From NCBI GenBank assembly GCA_031430035.1, contig JANPAS010000083.1, positions 1 through 64,000 on the forward strand: a stretch of 64,000 bases of DNA. Direction: 5' to 3'. Shown here one piece after another: positions 9,206-18,414 of the stretch (the first letter of the stretch is position 1; each line of letters begins with the position of its first letter). The DNA comes from JASGCK01 sp031430035. Its GTDB lineage: Bacteria; Pseudomonadota; Gammaproteobacteria; Burkholderiales; Burkholderiaceae_C. The notes beneath the pieces are model-generated. The model did not search any database, was not told the origin of the DNA, and saw only the letters and a list, made by a program, of their open reading frames with translations. Position numbers and translations under genes: made by a program.

Positions 9206-9230
9206 CCCTCTCCCACAAGGGGCGAGGGGA
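9191..9230. repeat. C-rich inverted repeat, possible terminator
   Basis: Directly at the end of the radical SAM gene, CCCTCTCCCACAAGGGGCGA can fold into a GC-rich hairpin, without a clear T-run. Similar C/T-rich, G-rich paired elements are common between genes in Burkholderiales. A related one lies after ccsA (39224-39252). It separates convergent genes and may stop transcription from both sides. Confidence 0.45.
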
Positions 9231-9238
9231 TCAGTTCA

Positions 9239-10195
9239 CTATTCGGGTTGAATGCCCGCCAACTTGACCCAGCCTGCCCATTTTTTGATCTCAGCGTCAA
9301 TCGTTTTGGCGAGTTGCGCTGAATCCTGTACATCCAAGTCAATGCCTGCATTGGCAAGTTTCTCCTTAACCTCGGGTTTAGCCAACACAGCCTTTAGCGT
9401 TGTTTCTAACTTTTTTGCAGCGTCAGCTGGAACGCCTGCTGGCGCCATGAGGGCAAACCATGCGCTCACGTCATAGCCCTTCACGGTGTCGCTAATTGGC
9501 GCTACATTGGGCGCTCTGCCAGCGCGGAAGGTTGTCGTCACGCCAAGGCCACGCATCGTTCCGCCTCTAATTTGCGTCATGGCATTACCCACATCGGCAA
9601 AAGCAAATTGAATTTGCCCACCAAGCAAATCCGTCATGGCTTGCGGGATGCCTTTGTAAGGTACGCCCAGCGCCTCAAAGCCGCCAAGATTAGCGACCAG
9701 TGCGCCCGAAACGAGCGAGCCTGACGAGCCATGCCCGTATGCCAATTTATTCGTTTTGGCATAAGCCACAAATTCTTTCATGTCTTTGGCTGGAAAGTCG
9801 GGCTTGACCATCAAGATAAATCCAGTGCCGCCAATTTTGCCAATCGGAGTGAAATCTTTCACGGGGTCATAAGGAATTTTTTTGTACAGGCTCACATTTG
9901 CTGCTTGTGTGGTGCTAGTTGTGACTAAGAGTGTGTACGGATCGCCCTGCGCGGTTTTCACAAAATCCGCGCCAGGAATGCCGTTAGCGCCTGCCTTGTT
10001 TTCAACCGTGATGGGTTGTCCTAGCGACTCGCTCATCGCCTGCGCCACGATGCGTCCGACACTGTCGGTGGCGCTGCCAGCAGGGAAGGGGACGACAAAT
10101 TTGATGGGCTTGGCGGGGTAAGTTTGCGCCAAAACGGCACTATTACAAGCCAGAACCAATAAGGCTTGCAGGCCGATTTTTAATATTGAGGACAT
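9239..10195 (-). CDS. Bug/TctC-family periplasmic binding protein
   Basis: A 318-residue tripartite tricarboxylate transporter (TTT) receptor with signal peptide ending SAVLAQ. The family signature follows: YPAKPIKFVVPFPAGSATD, VENKAGANG and PYKGIPQAMTDLLGGQIQF. Such proteins bind carboxylated or polar ligands in the periplasm. No TctA/TctB membrane genes are in the window, so it is an orphan receptor, as usual in betaproteobacteria. It is the last gene of the leftward run that begins with kdgD, which suggests an aldarate or derived keto acid as ligand (inference). Confidence 0.9.
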   Translation of the reverse strand: MSSILKIGLQALLVLACNSAVLAQTYPAKPIKFVVPFPAGSATDSVGRIVAQAMSESLGQPITVENKAGANGIPGADFVKTAQGDPYTLLVTTSTTQAANVSLYKKIPYDPVKDFTPIGKIGGTGFILMVKPDFPAKDMKEFVAYAKTNKLAYGHGSSGSLVSGALVANLGGFEALGVPYKGIPQAMTDLLGGQIQFAFADVGNAMTQIRGGTMRGLGVTTTFRAGRAPNVAPISDTVKGYDVSAWFALMAPAGVPADAAKKLETTLKAVLAKPEVKEKLANAGIDLDVQDSAQLAKTIDAEIKKWAGWVKLAGIQPE

Positions 10196-10207
10196 ATTTT
10201 TCTCCAG

Positions 10208-10582
10208 TTAAATAAGTTCTTGTCTCGCACAGCGGACACGAGTGTCCACATAATACCCGCCATATTCAGTGTACTTCAGCAGTACGCGTTCGCAAGTCTT
10301 ACAGCTAAACGCATCGCAGCGGTTGTACGGAAAATGCAGCGCGGAAATAGGCGCATCGGGCGAATCGTAATTCGTGCCATTAGGATGATGCTGCTCAAAC
10401 GTGGGCTCGTAAATCTCAGGATCACGCAGCGTGCCGATGCGCGTCATTTGCTCTTTGGGAAAGCGCTCATCAGGAACGCTTTCCCAAGCTGCGCACACAC
10501 CGACGGCACAGCTGCAAGCCTTGCTGGATGTGGCTTGCAGAGCCGTTTTGAGCGTCTCGTTAGTGAGTAAATTAGCGTCCAT
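10208..10582 (-). CDS. Small Cys-rich protein coupled to RraA-like gene
   Basis: A 124-residue protein from the ATG at 10582, which lies inside the end of the RraA-like gene (11 bp overlap), so translation is probably coupled. Cysteines form three groups: CSCAVGVC near residue 25, RCDAFSC and CKTC near 95, and a last Cys before the end. These could bind a metal or an Fe-S cluster. A compact conserved-looking block CERVLLKYTEYGGYYVDTRVR closes the protein. No signal peptide or membrane segment. I do not recognise the family. Its neighbours (RraA-like protein, Bug receptors, aldarate enzymes) suggest a link to carboxylate catabolism. Confidence 0.7.
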   Translation of the reverse strand: MDANLLTNETLKTALQATSSKACSCAVGVCAAWESVPDERFPKEQMTRIGTLRDPEIYEPTFEQHHPNGTNYDSPDAPISALHFPYNRCDAFSCKTCERVLLKYTEYGGYYVDTRVRCARQELI

Positions 10583-11294
10583 TTGCCTTGCGCCACACCT
10601 CAAAGTCAACTTTGCTTTGCGGATCAGTCGGCGGATAGAGTCCCAAAATCGAGCGACCTTCTAGCACTTTGGCAGTGACGAAATCCTCAAACGCAGTCAT
10701 CTCGGTGGCTTCAATCGCAATCTCGTCGGCAATGTTGGCGGGGATGATGACCACGCCTTCCGCGTCGCCCACCACGATGTCACCAGGCCAGACGGGTGCA
10801 TCGCCGCAGCCAATGGGCACGTTGATATCTAGTGCTTGGTGAATCGTCAAATTAGTAGGCGCGGAGGGGCGGCTGTGATACGACGGCATCGCCAAAGCGC
10901 CAATTTCTGGTGAATCGCGAAAGCCACCATCGGTCACGATGCCTGCTACGCCGCGCACCATCAAACGGGTGACGAGGATCGAGCCTGCCGATGCAGCGCT
11001 TGCATCCTTGCGCGAATCAATCACCATGACGCTGCCAGCGGGACACTCTTCTACGGCTTTGCGCTGAGGGTGATCGCGGTTTAAAAATACGTCGATTTTG
11101 TTGAGGTCTTCTCGCGCAGGGATGTAGCGCAGCGTGAACGCGGGCCCGACCATATTGCCGTGCTTGGCATGGTGATCGCTACCCACGGGCAGCACGTTTT
11201 GAATAAATTGATGTGACAGCCCGCGCTTAAATAACGCGGTGCAAAGCGTGGCGGTTGAGACTTTTTGGAGTCGTTCGCGGGTGTTTGAATTCAT
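10572..11294 (-). CDS. RraA-like / HMG-aldolase family protein
   Basis: A 240-residue protein of the RraA/4-hydroxy-4-methyl-2-oxoglutarate aldolase fold. The core has GPAFTLRY, the family's divalent-metal region TDGGFRDSPEIG, and VVVGDAEGVVIIP near the end. It is longer than E. coli RraA (161 residues) at both ends. Within this family some members inhibit RNase E and others are metal-dependent aldolases or oxaloacetate decarboxylases. The neighbourhood of aldarate dehydratases and carboxylate-binding proteins favours an aldolase/decarboxylase acting on a sugar-derived keto acid here (inference). Confidence 0.8.
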   Translation of the reverse strand: MNSNTRERLQKVSTATLCTALFKRGLSHQFIQNVLPVGSDHHAKHGNMVGPAFTLRYIPAREDLNKIDVFLNRDHPQRKAVEECPAGSVMVIDSRKDASAASAGSILVTRLMVRGVAGIVTDGGFRDSPEIGALAMPSYHSRPSAPTNLTIHQALDINVPIGCGDAPVWPGDIVVGDAEGVVIIPANIADEIAIEATEMTAFEDFVTAKVLEGRSILGLYPPTDPQSKVDFEVWRKANGR

Positions 11295-11313
11295 AAATAG
11301 GGTTGCAAGAAGT

Positions 11314-12303
11314 TTATGCCGTGCCTTCCAATTGTTTGCCAGCGCGGCTAATCACGCCGCTCCAGCGTTGGCGCTCGGAGACCAAAAATTGCTGAATTTC
11401 TTGCGGTGTCGAAGTCATCACTTCTGCGCCTGCCGCGCTAAGGCGTGCACGTACTTCAGGTGTGCGAATGACTGCAATCAAGGCCGTGCCCAACTTGTCA
11501 ACTGCGGCACGTGGCATGCTGCTGGACACGGCCACGCCTTGGTAAGTTCCCGACTCAAACGTCGGCAAACCCTGCTCAGCAATCGTGGGCATGGAGCCCA
11601 CTAAAGCCATCCGTGTGCGCTTGCTAATACCGATCACTTTGAGTCGCCCCGCATTCACCAGAGGCAGTGTGGCCAGCATCCCATTCATGACTACATCGGT
11701 CACGCCAGCGGCTGTATCTGCAATCGACTGCGCCCCGCCTCGGTAAGGAACATGCGTCCACTGCATGCCCGTGGCCATCGCAATTTCAGCCATCGCCAAA
11801 TGCGTAGGCGCACCTGTACCGCTAGACGCGACATTGATTTTTTTGCGCTTGGATAGTGCAATGAGTTCCTGCAGATTGTTAGCTGGCAAGGACGGCGTAG
11901 CCACCAGCATATGCGGCGAATACGCCAGCATCGTCACGCCTTGCAAGTCAGTCGCTTTGTAGGGCAGATCAGGCGTAATGACATGCGCAAGGGCTACCGC
12001 GCCCATATCTGAGAGCAACATGGTGTGCGAGTCTGTTGACGCAGCAACCACTCCCGCCCCCACGCTGCCATTTGCACCTGTTCGGTTTTCGACGATAACC
12101 GTGGTTTTGAGCGACTCGCCCAGCGCGTTAGCAATGATGCGGGCAATCATGTCGGATGTGCCCCCTGGCGGAAATGGAACGACAATTTTGAGTGCTTGCG
12201 TCGGCCACGCCGCATTCGTTTTTGACTGGGCAATGGCCTGCAGGCCATATCCAGTAAGGGCTGCAGAGGATGCAGCTTGCAAGATTTTGCGACGTGTATT
12301 CAT
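11314..12303 (-). CDS. Bug/TctC-family binding protein, Tat-type signal
   Basis: A 329-residue TTT receptor from the ATG at 12303 (a start at 12318 adds 5 residues). The N-terminus MNTRRKILQAASSAALTGYG carries a twin arginine followed by a moderately hydrophobic stretch, so export by Tat is plausible, unlike its Sec-type relatives nearby. Family motifs include LKIVVPFPPGGTSDMIARI, VENRTGANGSVG and PYRGGAQSIADTAAG. It lies between the RraA-like gene and another Bug gene in the leftward operon. The ligand is unknown, probably a sugar acid or dicarboxylate. Confidence 0.88.
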   Translation of the reverse strand: MNTRRKILQAASSAALTGYGLQAIAQSKTNAAWPTQALKIVVPFPPGGTSDMIARIIANALGESLKTTVIVENRTGANGSVGAGVVAASTDSHTMLLSDMGAVALAHVITPDLPYKATDLQGVTMLAYSPHMLVATPSLPANNLQELIALSKRKKINVASSGTGAPTHLAMAEIAMATGMQWTHVPYRGGAQSIADTAAGVTDVVMNGMLATLPLVNAGRLKVIGISKRTRMALVGSMPTIAEQGLPTFESGTYQGVAVSSSMPRAAVDKLGTALIAVIRTPEVRARLSAAGAEVMTSTPQEIQQFLVSERQRWSGVISRAGKQLEGTA

Positions 12304-12334
12304 AACCAATCCGATCAAAAAATAGGAGTAAAAA

Positions 12335-13294
12335 TTATTGCGTTTTAATGCCAGCCGTCTTAATCACGTTAGTCCAGCGATCGACTTCTTTGCCAACAAA
12401 CTCAGCGTAAACTTTTGATCCTTGTGGAGGCACAACAAATCCGTTGCCTTCCATGCGAGCTTTAATCGCTGCCGAGCCCATGGCCTGCGCCATAGCTGAC
12501 TCTAATTTAGCAACGATGGCTGGCGGTGTGCCCTTAGGCGCAGAGAGCCCTGACCATGACAACGCTTCAAAGCCAGGAAAACCACTTTCTGCAACAGTGG
12601 GAACGCCTGGGTACAGTGGGTTGCGCTGACTACTAGAGACGGCCAGTGCGCGCAATGTGCCTCGGCGCACATGCTGAATCGCCACGTCTTGGTTAATAAA
12701 CATCATGGGGATTTGACCTGCCAAGAGATCGGTCATCATGGGGCCACCACCGCGGTATGGAATGCCTGTGATGAAGATGCCTGCCGTTTGTTTGAATAGC
12801 TCCATCGCCATGTGACCAGATGCCGCGGGTGTGAAGCCGTAATCCAACTTGCCCGGGTTTTTCTTGGCGTAATCGACGACATCCTTCAAAGTTTTGTAAG
12901 GCGTATTGGCGTTGACGACTAAGACATTAGGGCCATGATGAATTTGGCTAATGTGGATGAAGTCGAGCTTGGAGTCGTACTTAGGGAAAGGCTCAAGGCC
13001 ATGCGCTACAGCGTTTGAACCAACACCCGTCAGCGTGATGGTGTAGCCGTCTGCGACAGCTTTAGCGCCGCGATCTGCGCCAATAATGCCGCCACCACCG
13101 CCAATGTTTTCAACAACAAAGGGCTGTTTGAGAATCTTGCCAAGCTCCTCTGCCGCCATGCGTCCCATGATGTCGGATGTTCCGCCCGGTGGAAACGGCA
13201 CGATGACTTTGACGGGTTTACTGGGGTAATCGGACTGCGCGAGAGCGGTTGCTGCGAGTAGTAGCGAGGCAAGCAAAAAAGATAGTTTTTTCAT
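12335..13294 (-). CDS. Bug/TctC-family periplasmic binding protein
   Basis: A 319-residue TTT receptor from the ATG at 13294, supported by an AGGAGT ribosome binding site just upstream; a longer frame to 13411 runs into gudD and is not credible. The signal peptide ends ATALAQ. Family blocks include YPSKPVKVIVPFPPGGTSD, VENIGGGGGIIGADRGA and PYRGGGPMMTDLLAGQIP. It starts 25 bp after gudD, which makes it the likeliest receptor for glucarate or galactarate in this operon (inference from position). Confidence 0.9.
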   Translation of the reverse strand: MKKLSFLLASLLLAATALAQSDYPSKPVKVIVPFPPGGTSDIMGRMAAEELGKILKQPFVVENIGGGGGIIGADRGAKAVADGYTITLTGVGSNAVAHGLEPFPKYDSKLDFIHISQIHHGPNVLVVNANTPYKTLKDVVDYAKKNPGKLDYGFTPAASGHMAMELFKQTAGIFITGIPYRGGGPMMTDLLAGQIPMMFINQDVAIQHVRRGTLRALAVSSSQRNPLYPGVPTVAESGFPGFEALSWSGLSAPKGTPPAIVAKLESAMAQAMGSAAIKARMEGNGFVVPPQGSKVYAEFVGKEVDRWTNVIKTAGIKTQ

Positions 13295-13319
13295 GAGTAC
13301 TCCTAGTTTTGAATGATGA

Positions 13320-14654
13320 TCACCGAACCATACATGGTTTCTTGTTATTAAATTTCCAATTTGGAATGAGGTACTGCATCGCCGTTGCATCATCGCGCGA
13401 CCCCAAGCCATGCTGTAAATACAGCTGATGCGCGGCTTCTACGCGTGCCATGTCAAGTTCAATACCAAGGCCACCTGTTTGCGGTACGGCGATGTGGCCG
13501 TTTTTAATTTGCAACGGCTCAGTGCATAGGCCTTGCCCATCTTGCCAAATCCAGTGCGTGTCAATCGCCGTGACCTTGCCAGGCGCTGCCGCGCCCACAT
13601 GCGTAAACATGGCGAGCGACACATCGAAGTGGTTGTTGGAATGCGATCCCCAAGTCAGGCCCCAGTCGCGGCAGGTTTGCGCCACGCGCACGGAGCCCGC
13701 CATCGTCCAAAAATGCGGGTCTGCCAGCGGTATGTCCACGCTTTGCAGTGAGAGCGAATGCTGGAGTTGTCGCCAGTCGGTCGCCACCATATTCGTCGCC
13801 GTTGGCAAACCAGTCTCGCGGCGGAATTCCGCCATCACTTCACGTCCGCTAAAACCATCTTCTGCACCGCAGGGGTCTTCGGCATACGCCACCACGCCGT
13901 GCATATCACGCATCAAACGGATAGCGTCTTTGAGTAGCCAGCCACCGTTCGGATCTAACGTGACACGTGCCGTCGGGAAGCGCTCGTGCAGAGCGCGAAT
14001 CGCCTCGACTTCGGCCTCGCCAGCCAGCACGCCGCCTTTGAGTTTGAAGTCGTTAAAACCGTACTTGGCACGTGCTGCCTCGGCTTGGCGAACAATGGCT
14101 TCAGGTGTGAGGGCGACTTGGTTGCGGCAGGCCATCCATGCGTCGCTGTGACCTGTCTCATCCCGGTACGCCAAATCCGTTTTGGCTTTGTCACCAACAT
14201 AAAACAAATAGCCCAGCATTTCAACCGACGCACGTTGTTGCCCTTCACCCAGCAAAGCCGCCACGGGCACGCCAAGGTGCTGCCCCAGCAAATCGAGCAT
14301 GCAAGACTCGACAGCCGTGACCGCGTGAATCGTGGTGCGCAAATCAAAAGTTTGCAAGCCACGCCCACCTGCGTCGCGGTCGGCAAACTCCGTGCGCATC
14401 TTTGTTAATACGGCTTGCACGTTACCGATGGATTGACCCACGACGAGTTCGGTTGCATCCTCTAAGGTTTTACGAATTTTTTCACCGCCTGGCACTTCGC
14501 CCACGCCCGTGCGACCTGCAGAGTCGGTGAGGATCAAAAGGTTGCGTGTGAAGAATGGACCATGCGCACCTGAAAGATTCATGAGCATGGAGTCGTGCCC
14601 CGCAACGGGGATGACCCGTAGGCCAATGACAGTGGGCGTTGTAGAGGATGCCAT
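13320..14654 (-). CDS. gudD: Glucarate dehydratase
   Basis: A 444-residue enolase-superfamily enzyme of normal GudD length. The second-shell and catalytic motifs are visible: FKLKGG (KxK base), DPNGGW, AEDPCG and ATNM for metal binding, and SHSNNHFD with the catalytic His. GudD removes water from D-glucarate (and L-idarate) to give 5-dehydro-4-deoxy-D-glucarate. The ATG at 14654 fits the family; an earlier start at 14717 would overlap kdgD. It lies 43 bp downstream of kdgD, which takes its product, so the two are one operon. Confidence 0.95.
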   Translation of the reverse strand: MASSTTPTVIGLRVIPVAGHDSMLMNLSGAHGPFFTRNLLILTDSAGRTGVGEVPGGEKIRKTLEDATELVVGQSIGNVQAVLTKMRTEFADRDAGGRGLQTFDLRTTIHAVTAVESCMLDLLGQHLGVPVAALLGEGQQRASVEMLGYLFYVGDKAKTDLAYRDETGHSDAWMACRNQVALTPEAIVRQAEAARAKYGFNDFKLKGGVLAGEAEVEAIRALHERFPTARVTLDPNGGWLLKDAIRLMRDMHGVVAYAEDPCGAEDGFSGREVMAEFRRETGLPTATNMVATDWRQLQHSLSLQSVDIPLADPHFWTMAGSVRVAQTCRDWGLTWGSHSNNHFDVSLAMFTHVGAAAPGKVTAIDTHWIWQDGQGLCTEPLQIKNGHIAVPQTGGLGIELDMARVEAAHQLYLQHGLGSRDDATAMQYLIPNWKFNNKKPCMVR

Positions 14655-14697
14655 GTGGGAAGCCTTATCGGGTATGGTCTGCGGGCGAGGTGCTAGA

Positions 14698-15615
14698 TTA
14701 GATTGACTGTGAGCCAAGCTTCTTAATTAGCACATCCAATTGTTCCATTTCAGCAGGCTTCAAATCGGAGAGCGGTGCGCGGACAGGCCCCGCGCTATGT
14801 CCGACCAATGTGGCACCTGCCTTGACGATGCTGACTGCGTAGCCTTGCGTTTTGTTACGAATGTCAAGGTACGGCATGAAAAAATCTTTTAAGAGGCGGT
14901 GCTGCGTCGCCATGTCGTCTTTAGCAACAGCATGGTAGAAATCCATCGCCGTTTTAGGGATGAAGTTAAACACCGCGCTTGAATACACGGGCGTTCCTAG
15001 CGCTTTATAGGCTGCTGCATAGACCTCCGCCGTTGGCAAACCGCCAAGATAGGCAAAGCGGTCGCCCATCGCCATGTAGATGGAAGACATGGTTTCGATG
15101 TCGCCCACGCCGTCTTTAAAGCCAATCAGATTGGGGCAACGATCTGCCAAGATTTGCAGTGATTTTGGTGTGAGTTTGCAGACGTTGCGGTTGTAAACAA
15201 TCACGCCAAACTTGACGCTTTCGCAGACTTGCGCGACGTGCTCAATCAAGCCTTCTTGGCCAGCTTCAGTCAGATAATGCGGCAAAAGCAAGATGCCGTG
15301 TGCACCAAGGCGTTCGGCTTCTTGTGCGCATTGAATGGCAAAGCGTGTTGAGCCGCCCGCGCCTGCAATGATGGGAACTTTGCCGCGGCAAGTGTCCACT
15401 GCAACTTTGATGATTTGCGAGTACTCATCGCCCATGAGTGAGAAGAACTCACCCGTACCGCCTGCTGCGAACAAAGCCGATGCGCCATAGGGTGCGAGCC
15501 AGTCCAAACGATCGGCATAACCCTTAGCGTTGAAGTCGCCATTTGCGTCAAAGTCTGTCAAAGGAAATGACAGTAAGCCGCTGGACATGATGGTTTTAAG
15601 TTCTTGTGGGTTCAT
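14698..15615 (-). CDS. kdgD: 5-dehydro-4-deoxyglucarate dehydratase
   Basis: A 305-residue member of the DHDPS/NAL aldolase superfamily. GTGEFFSL is the keto-acid binding motif, YNRN holds the catalytic Tyr, and FKDGVGD carries the Schiff-base Lys. KdgD dehydrates and decarboxylates 5-dehydro-4-deoxyglucarate to alpha-ketoglutarate semialdehyde. ATG 15615 gives the family start MNPQELKTIMSSGLLSFP. It is the first gene of the leftward operon; a perfect palindromic LacI-type operator lies 32-49 bp upstream of the start. The dehydrogenase that would make alpha-ketoglutarate is not in the window. Confidence 0.94.
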   Translation of the reverse strand: MNPQELKTIMSSGLLSFPLTDFDANGDFNAKGYADRLDWLAPYGASALFAAGGTGEFFSLMGDEYSQIIKVAVDTCRGKVPIIAGAGGSTRFAIQCAQEAERLGAHGILLLPHYLTEAGQEGLIEHVAQVCESVKFGVIVYNRNVCKLTPKSLQILADRCPNLIGFKDGVGDIETMSSIYMAMGDRFAYLGGLPTAEVYAAAYKALGTPVYSSAVFNFIPKTAMDFYHAVAKDDMATQHRLLKDFFMPYLDIRNKTQGYAVSIVKAGATLVGHSAGPVRAPLSDLKPAEMEQLDVLIKKLGSQSI

Positions 15616-15646
15616 GATGGTTTTTTTTAGCAATATACGAGTAAAT

Positions 15647-15664
15647 AATGGTAGCGCTACCATT
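15647..15664. promoter_or_regulatory. LacI-type operator of the kdgD operon
   Basis: Perfect 18-bp palindrome AATGGTAGCGCTACCATT with the central GCGC typical of LacI-family sites, placed just upstream of kdgD. The LacI gene immediately upstream is the obvious candidate regulator. A near copy sits over that regulator's own start codon. Confidence 0.8.
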
Positions 15665-15745
15665 TTTATATTGTAGCATTAAAACAATAGATTTAATCCG
15701 TTTTTAAATGAGGGGTTCTACCTAGGCTGGGGAAGCGAAGCAGCG

Positions 15746-16789
15746 TTACGTGCTGGCACGCTCGATGATGGAAAAGCCAATATCCACAATCGGTTTCTCA
15801 ACCACCCTACCTTCGGCTCGGTCAATCAGGTAGCGTGCCGCCAAGCGACCAATGTCGCTACCATTAATACGCACGGTGGAGAGCGCGGGCTCAATGTCCG
15901 CACCAAACGGCACATCGCCAAAGCCCATCACGGATAAATCTTTGGGAACATCAATCCCGCGGGCTTTGGCTTCAGTCACCACGCCCATGGCGAGCAAATC
16001 GGAGCTACAAAAAATGGCATCGGCTTTGGGTGCGTCTGACAAAATCTTGATGAATGCATCACGGCCACTTTTTAGCGTGCGTGAGTCCCCTACATTGACG
16101 GTGAATACGTCTCCCAGCCCGGCAGCAGCAACGGCTTCAGTAAAACTACTGGCACGCCGCGCAGCGCGTTCGTCACCCGCTAGTACTAGCGCAAGTCGCG
16201 TGCGGCCTTTATCCATCAGGTGTTTGGCGGCAGCACGACCAATGGCCAGATGCGAAAAACCAATCAGCATATCAATCGGGGTTTGCGTCAGATCCCAAGA
16301 CTCGACCACGGGGATGCCCGAGGCCATGAGACGTGTACGAGCGCGCCCAGGTTGCAAGATGCCAGCTAAAAAAATGCCATCAGGACGGCGACCAATGACG
16401 GCTTCTAGCAGTGCTTCTTCGCGCTCAACCGAGTAGCTGGATTGCCCGAGCATGAGTTGATAGCCCGCGTCAAACAAGGTGTTGTTGAGTGTTTCGACAG
16501 TTTCCACAAAGACCGACATCACGGTACTGGGCACGACAGCGGCAATCATGCGGCTACGACTAGACGCTAAGCCGCCTGCCATACGGTTGGGAACATAACC
16601 CGTGCGCTCTACGGCCGCTAAGACTTTGTGCAGCACTTCGGCTGATACGCTGGCAGGTGTATTGATGGCGCGTGATGCCGTGATGGGTGCAACGCCTGCT
16701 AACTTGGCGACATCTTGCAGCGTAATCGCGCCACTGCTTCGGCGTGATTTTTTAGGCAATGATGATGAAGTTAATGGTAGCGCTGTCAT
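15746..16789 (-). CDS. LacI-family regulator of aldarate genes
   Basis: A 347-residue LacI/GalR regulator from the ATG at 16789. The open frame reaches back to 16978 but that part overlaps garD and has no family sequence. The helix-turn-helix is ITLQDVAKLAGVAPITASRA near residues 22-41, followed by the hinge NRMAGGLAS. The C-terminal domain is a periplasmic-binding-protein-like ligand domain. It sits between the divergent garD operon and the co-directional kdgD operon, with operators before kdgD and over its own start. It is likely an aldarate-responsive repressor that also represses itself (inference). Confidence 0.92.
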   Translation of the reverse strand: MTALPLTSSSLPKKSRRSSGAITLQDVAKLAGVAPITASRAINTPASVSAEVLHKVLAAVERTGYVPNRMAGGLASSRSRMIAAVVPSTVMSVFVETVETLNNTLFDAGYQLMLGQSSYSVEREEALLEAVIGRRPDGIFLAGILQPGRARTRLMASGIPVVESWDLTQTPIDMLIGFSHLAIGRAAAKHLMDKGRTRLALVLAGDERAARRASSFTEAVAAAGLGDVFTVNVGDSRTLKSGRDAFIKILSDAPKADAIFCSSDLLAMGVVTEAKARGIDVPKDLSVMGFGDVPFGADIEPALSTVRINGSDIGRLAARYLIDRAEGRVVEKPIVDIGFSIIERAST

Positions 16790-16790
16790 T
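16773..16790. promoter_or_regulatory. LacI-type operator over lacI start / garD promoter
   Basis: AATGGTAGCGCTGTCATT is a near-palindrome (two positions off) and matches the kdgD operator in 16 of 18 bases. It covers the start codon of the LacI-type gene and lies 46 bp from the divergent garD start. Binding there would affect both directions and give autoregulation. Confidence 0.7.
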
Positions 16791-16835
16791 TGATTTAGAA
16801 TCGAAATAAATATGTACGCATGATAGGAGATAAAA

Positions 16836-18407
16836 ATGAGTCCACTTACCATTTCTATGGGCCCTCGCGACAACGTGGCCATTGTTGCCAACGATGGCGG
16901 CTTGTCAGCAGGGACGGTACTGGTGGATGTGCACGCTTCGGGTCTTGTGCTCAAAGACAAAGTGCCGCAAGGGCACAAGGTGTCGCTGGTTGATTTGGCT
17001 GTGGGCGCGCCCGTGCTGCGCTACGGTATCCCGATTGGCTTTGCGAGCAAAGCAATTGAGGCTGGTAGCTGGGTGCACGAGCGTTTGCTCGAAATGCCCG
17101 GTGCGCGCGGCCTGGACGACCTTCCGATTGCAACGGTCAAACCCGCCGTCACATCCTTTGATGAGCTATCCAAGATGCAAGGCTTTACGTTTGAGGGCTA
17201 CAGGAACAGTGATGGCTCAGTCGGTACGCGGAACATTTTGGCGATTACGCAAACCGTGCAGTGCGTGGCAGGCGTGACGGATTTTGCGGTGCAGCGTATC
17301 AAGGCCGAGCTGTTGCCGCTGTATCCGAATGTTGACGATGTCGTCTCGCTGGCGCACACCTATGGCTGCGGTGTCGCGATTGAAGCGCCTGGAGCAGAGA
17401 TCCCGATTCGTACGCTGCGCAACATCAGCACCAATCCTAATTTTGGTGGCGAAGTGATGGTGGTGAGTCTTGGCTGCGAAAAACTGCAACCCGCGCGATT
17501 ACTGCCTCTAGGGTCGATTCCAATTTCTTCTAATAACCCTTTAGGTTTTGATAATGTCTGCTTACAAGACGACGCGCATGTGGGCTTTATGTCCATGATC
17601 GAGTCGGTGATGGCAACTGCCAAAACGCATTTGGAGCGCCTCGACAAACGTCGCCGTGAAACTGTACCCGCGTCCGAGTTAGTGGTGGGTGTGCAGTGCG
17701 GCGGTAGCGATGCGTTTAGCGGTGTCACGGCCAATCCAGCAGTGGGTTTTTGCACCGATTTGCTGGTGAAGGCGGGCGCGAGTGTCATGTTTTCTGAAAC
17801 CACCGAAGTGCGTGACGGCATTGCCCAGCTCACGTCCCGCGCCAGTTCGCCTGAGGTCGCGCAGCGCATGATTGATGAAATGGCGTGGTACGACGCGTAC
17901 TTACAACGTGGCAGCGTGGATAGAAGCGCCAACACGACGCCCGGCAATAAAGCAGGCGGCCTATCCAACATCGTCGAAAAAGCGATGGGCTCAATTGTGA
18001 AGTCGGGCACGAGCGCTATTAGCAATGTGCTCTCACCGGGTGAAAAGCTAAAGCACAAAGGTTTGACCTACGCCGCAACGCCTGCGTCCGATTTCATTTG
18101 CGGCACGCTGCAAGTGGCGGCGGGTATGAACCTGCATGTCTTCACGACAGGGCGCGGCACGCCGTATGGCTTGGCAGCTGTGCCTGTTATTAAAGTGGCG
18201 ACCCGTTCCGACTTGGCTCGCCGCTGGCATGACCTGATGGACATTAACGCAGGCACGATAGCAGATGGCAGTAAGACCATAGCGGACGTGGGCTGGGAGA
18301 TGTTCCACCTGATGCTGGACGTGGCCAGTGGTCGCAAAAAAACATGGGCCGAGCATTGGAAGTTGCATAACGCACTGGTTCTTTTTAATCCCGCTCCAGT
18401 CACCTAA
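16836..18407 (+). CDS. garD: Galactarate dehydratase (UxaA/GarD family)
   Basis: A 523-residue protein, the same length as E. coli GarD as I know it. It has an N-terminal SAF-like domain (about 1-95), then the core beginning FEGYRNSDGSVGTRN, with TYGCGVAIEAPG, LGCEKLQP and GVQCGGSDAFSG typical of the altronate/galactarate dehydratase family. The enzyme dehydrates D-galactarate to 5-dehydro-4-deoxyglucarate, the kdgD substrate. The ribosome binding site TAGGAGA precedes ATG 16836. It is divergent from the LacI gene. An enolase-type talarate/galactarate dehydratase follows 7 bp later, so two unrelated enzyme types for similar substrates are paired. Confidence 0.9.
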   Translation: MSPLTISMGPRDNVAIVANDGGLSAGTVLVDVHASGLVLKDKVPQGHKVSLVDLAVGAPVLRYGIPIGFASKAIEAGSWVHERLLEMPGARGLDDLPIATVKPAVTSFDELSKMQGFTFEGYRNSDGSVGTRNILAITQTVQCVAGVTDFAVQRIKAELLPLYPNVDDVVSLAHTYGCGVAIEAPGAEIPIRTLRNISTNPNFGGEVMVVSLGCEKLQPARLLPLGSIPISSNNPLGFDNVCLQDDAHVGFMSMIESVMATAKTHLERLDKRRRETVPASELVVGVQCGGSDAFSGVTANPAVGFCTDLLVKAGASVMFSETTEVRDGIAQLTSRASSPEVAQRMIDEMAWYDAYLQRGSVDRSANTTPGNKAGGLSNIVEKAMGSIVKSGTSAISNVLSPGEKLKHKGLTYAATPASDFICGTLQVAAGMNLHVFTTGRGTPYGLAAVPVIKVATRSDLARRWHDLMDINAGTIADGSKTIADVGWEMFHLMLDVASGRKKTWAEHWKLHNALVLFNPAPVT

Positions 18408-18414
18408 AACTCAT

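Noticed and set aside
13450..14151. Open frame of 233 codons antisense to gudD
   Set aside because: Shadow frame; gudD has all catalytic motifs.
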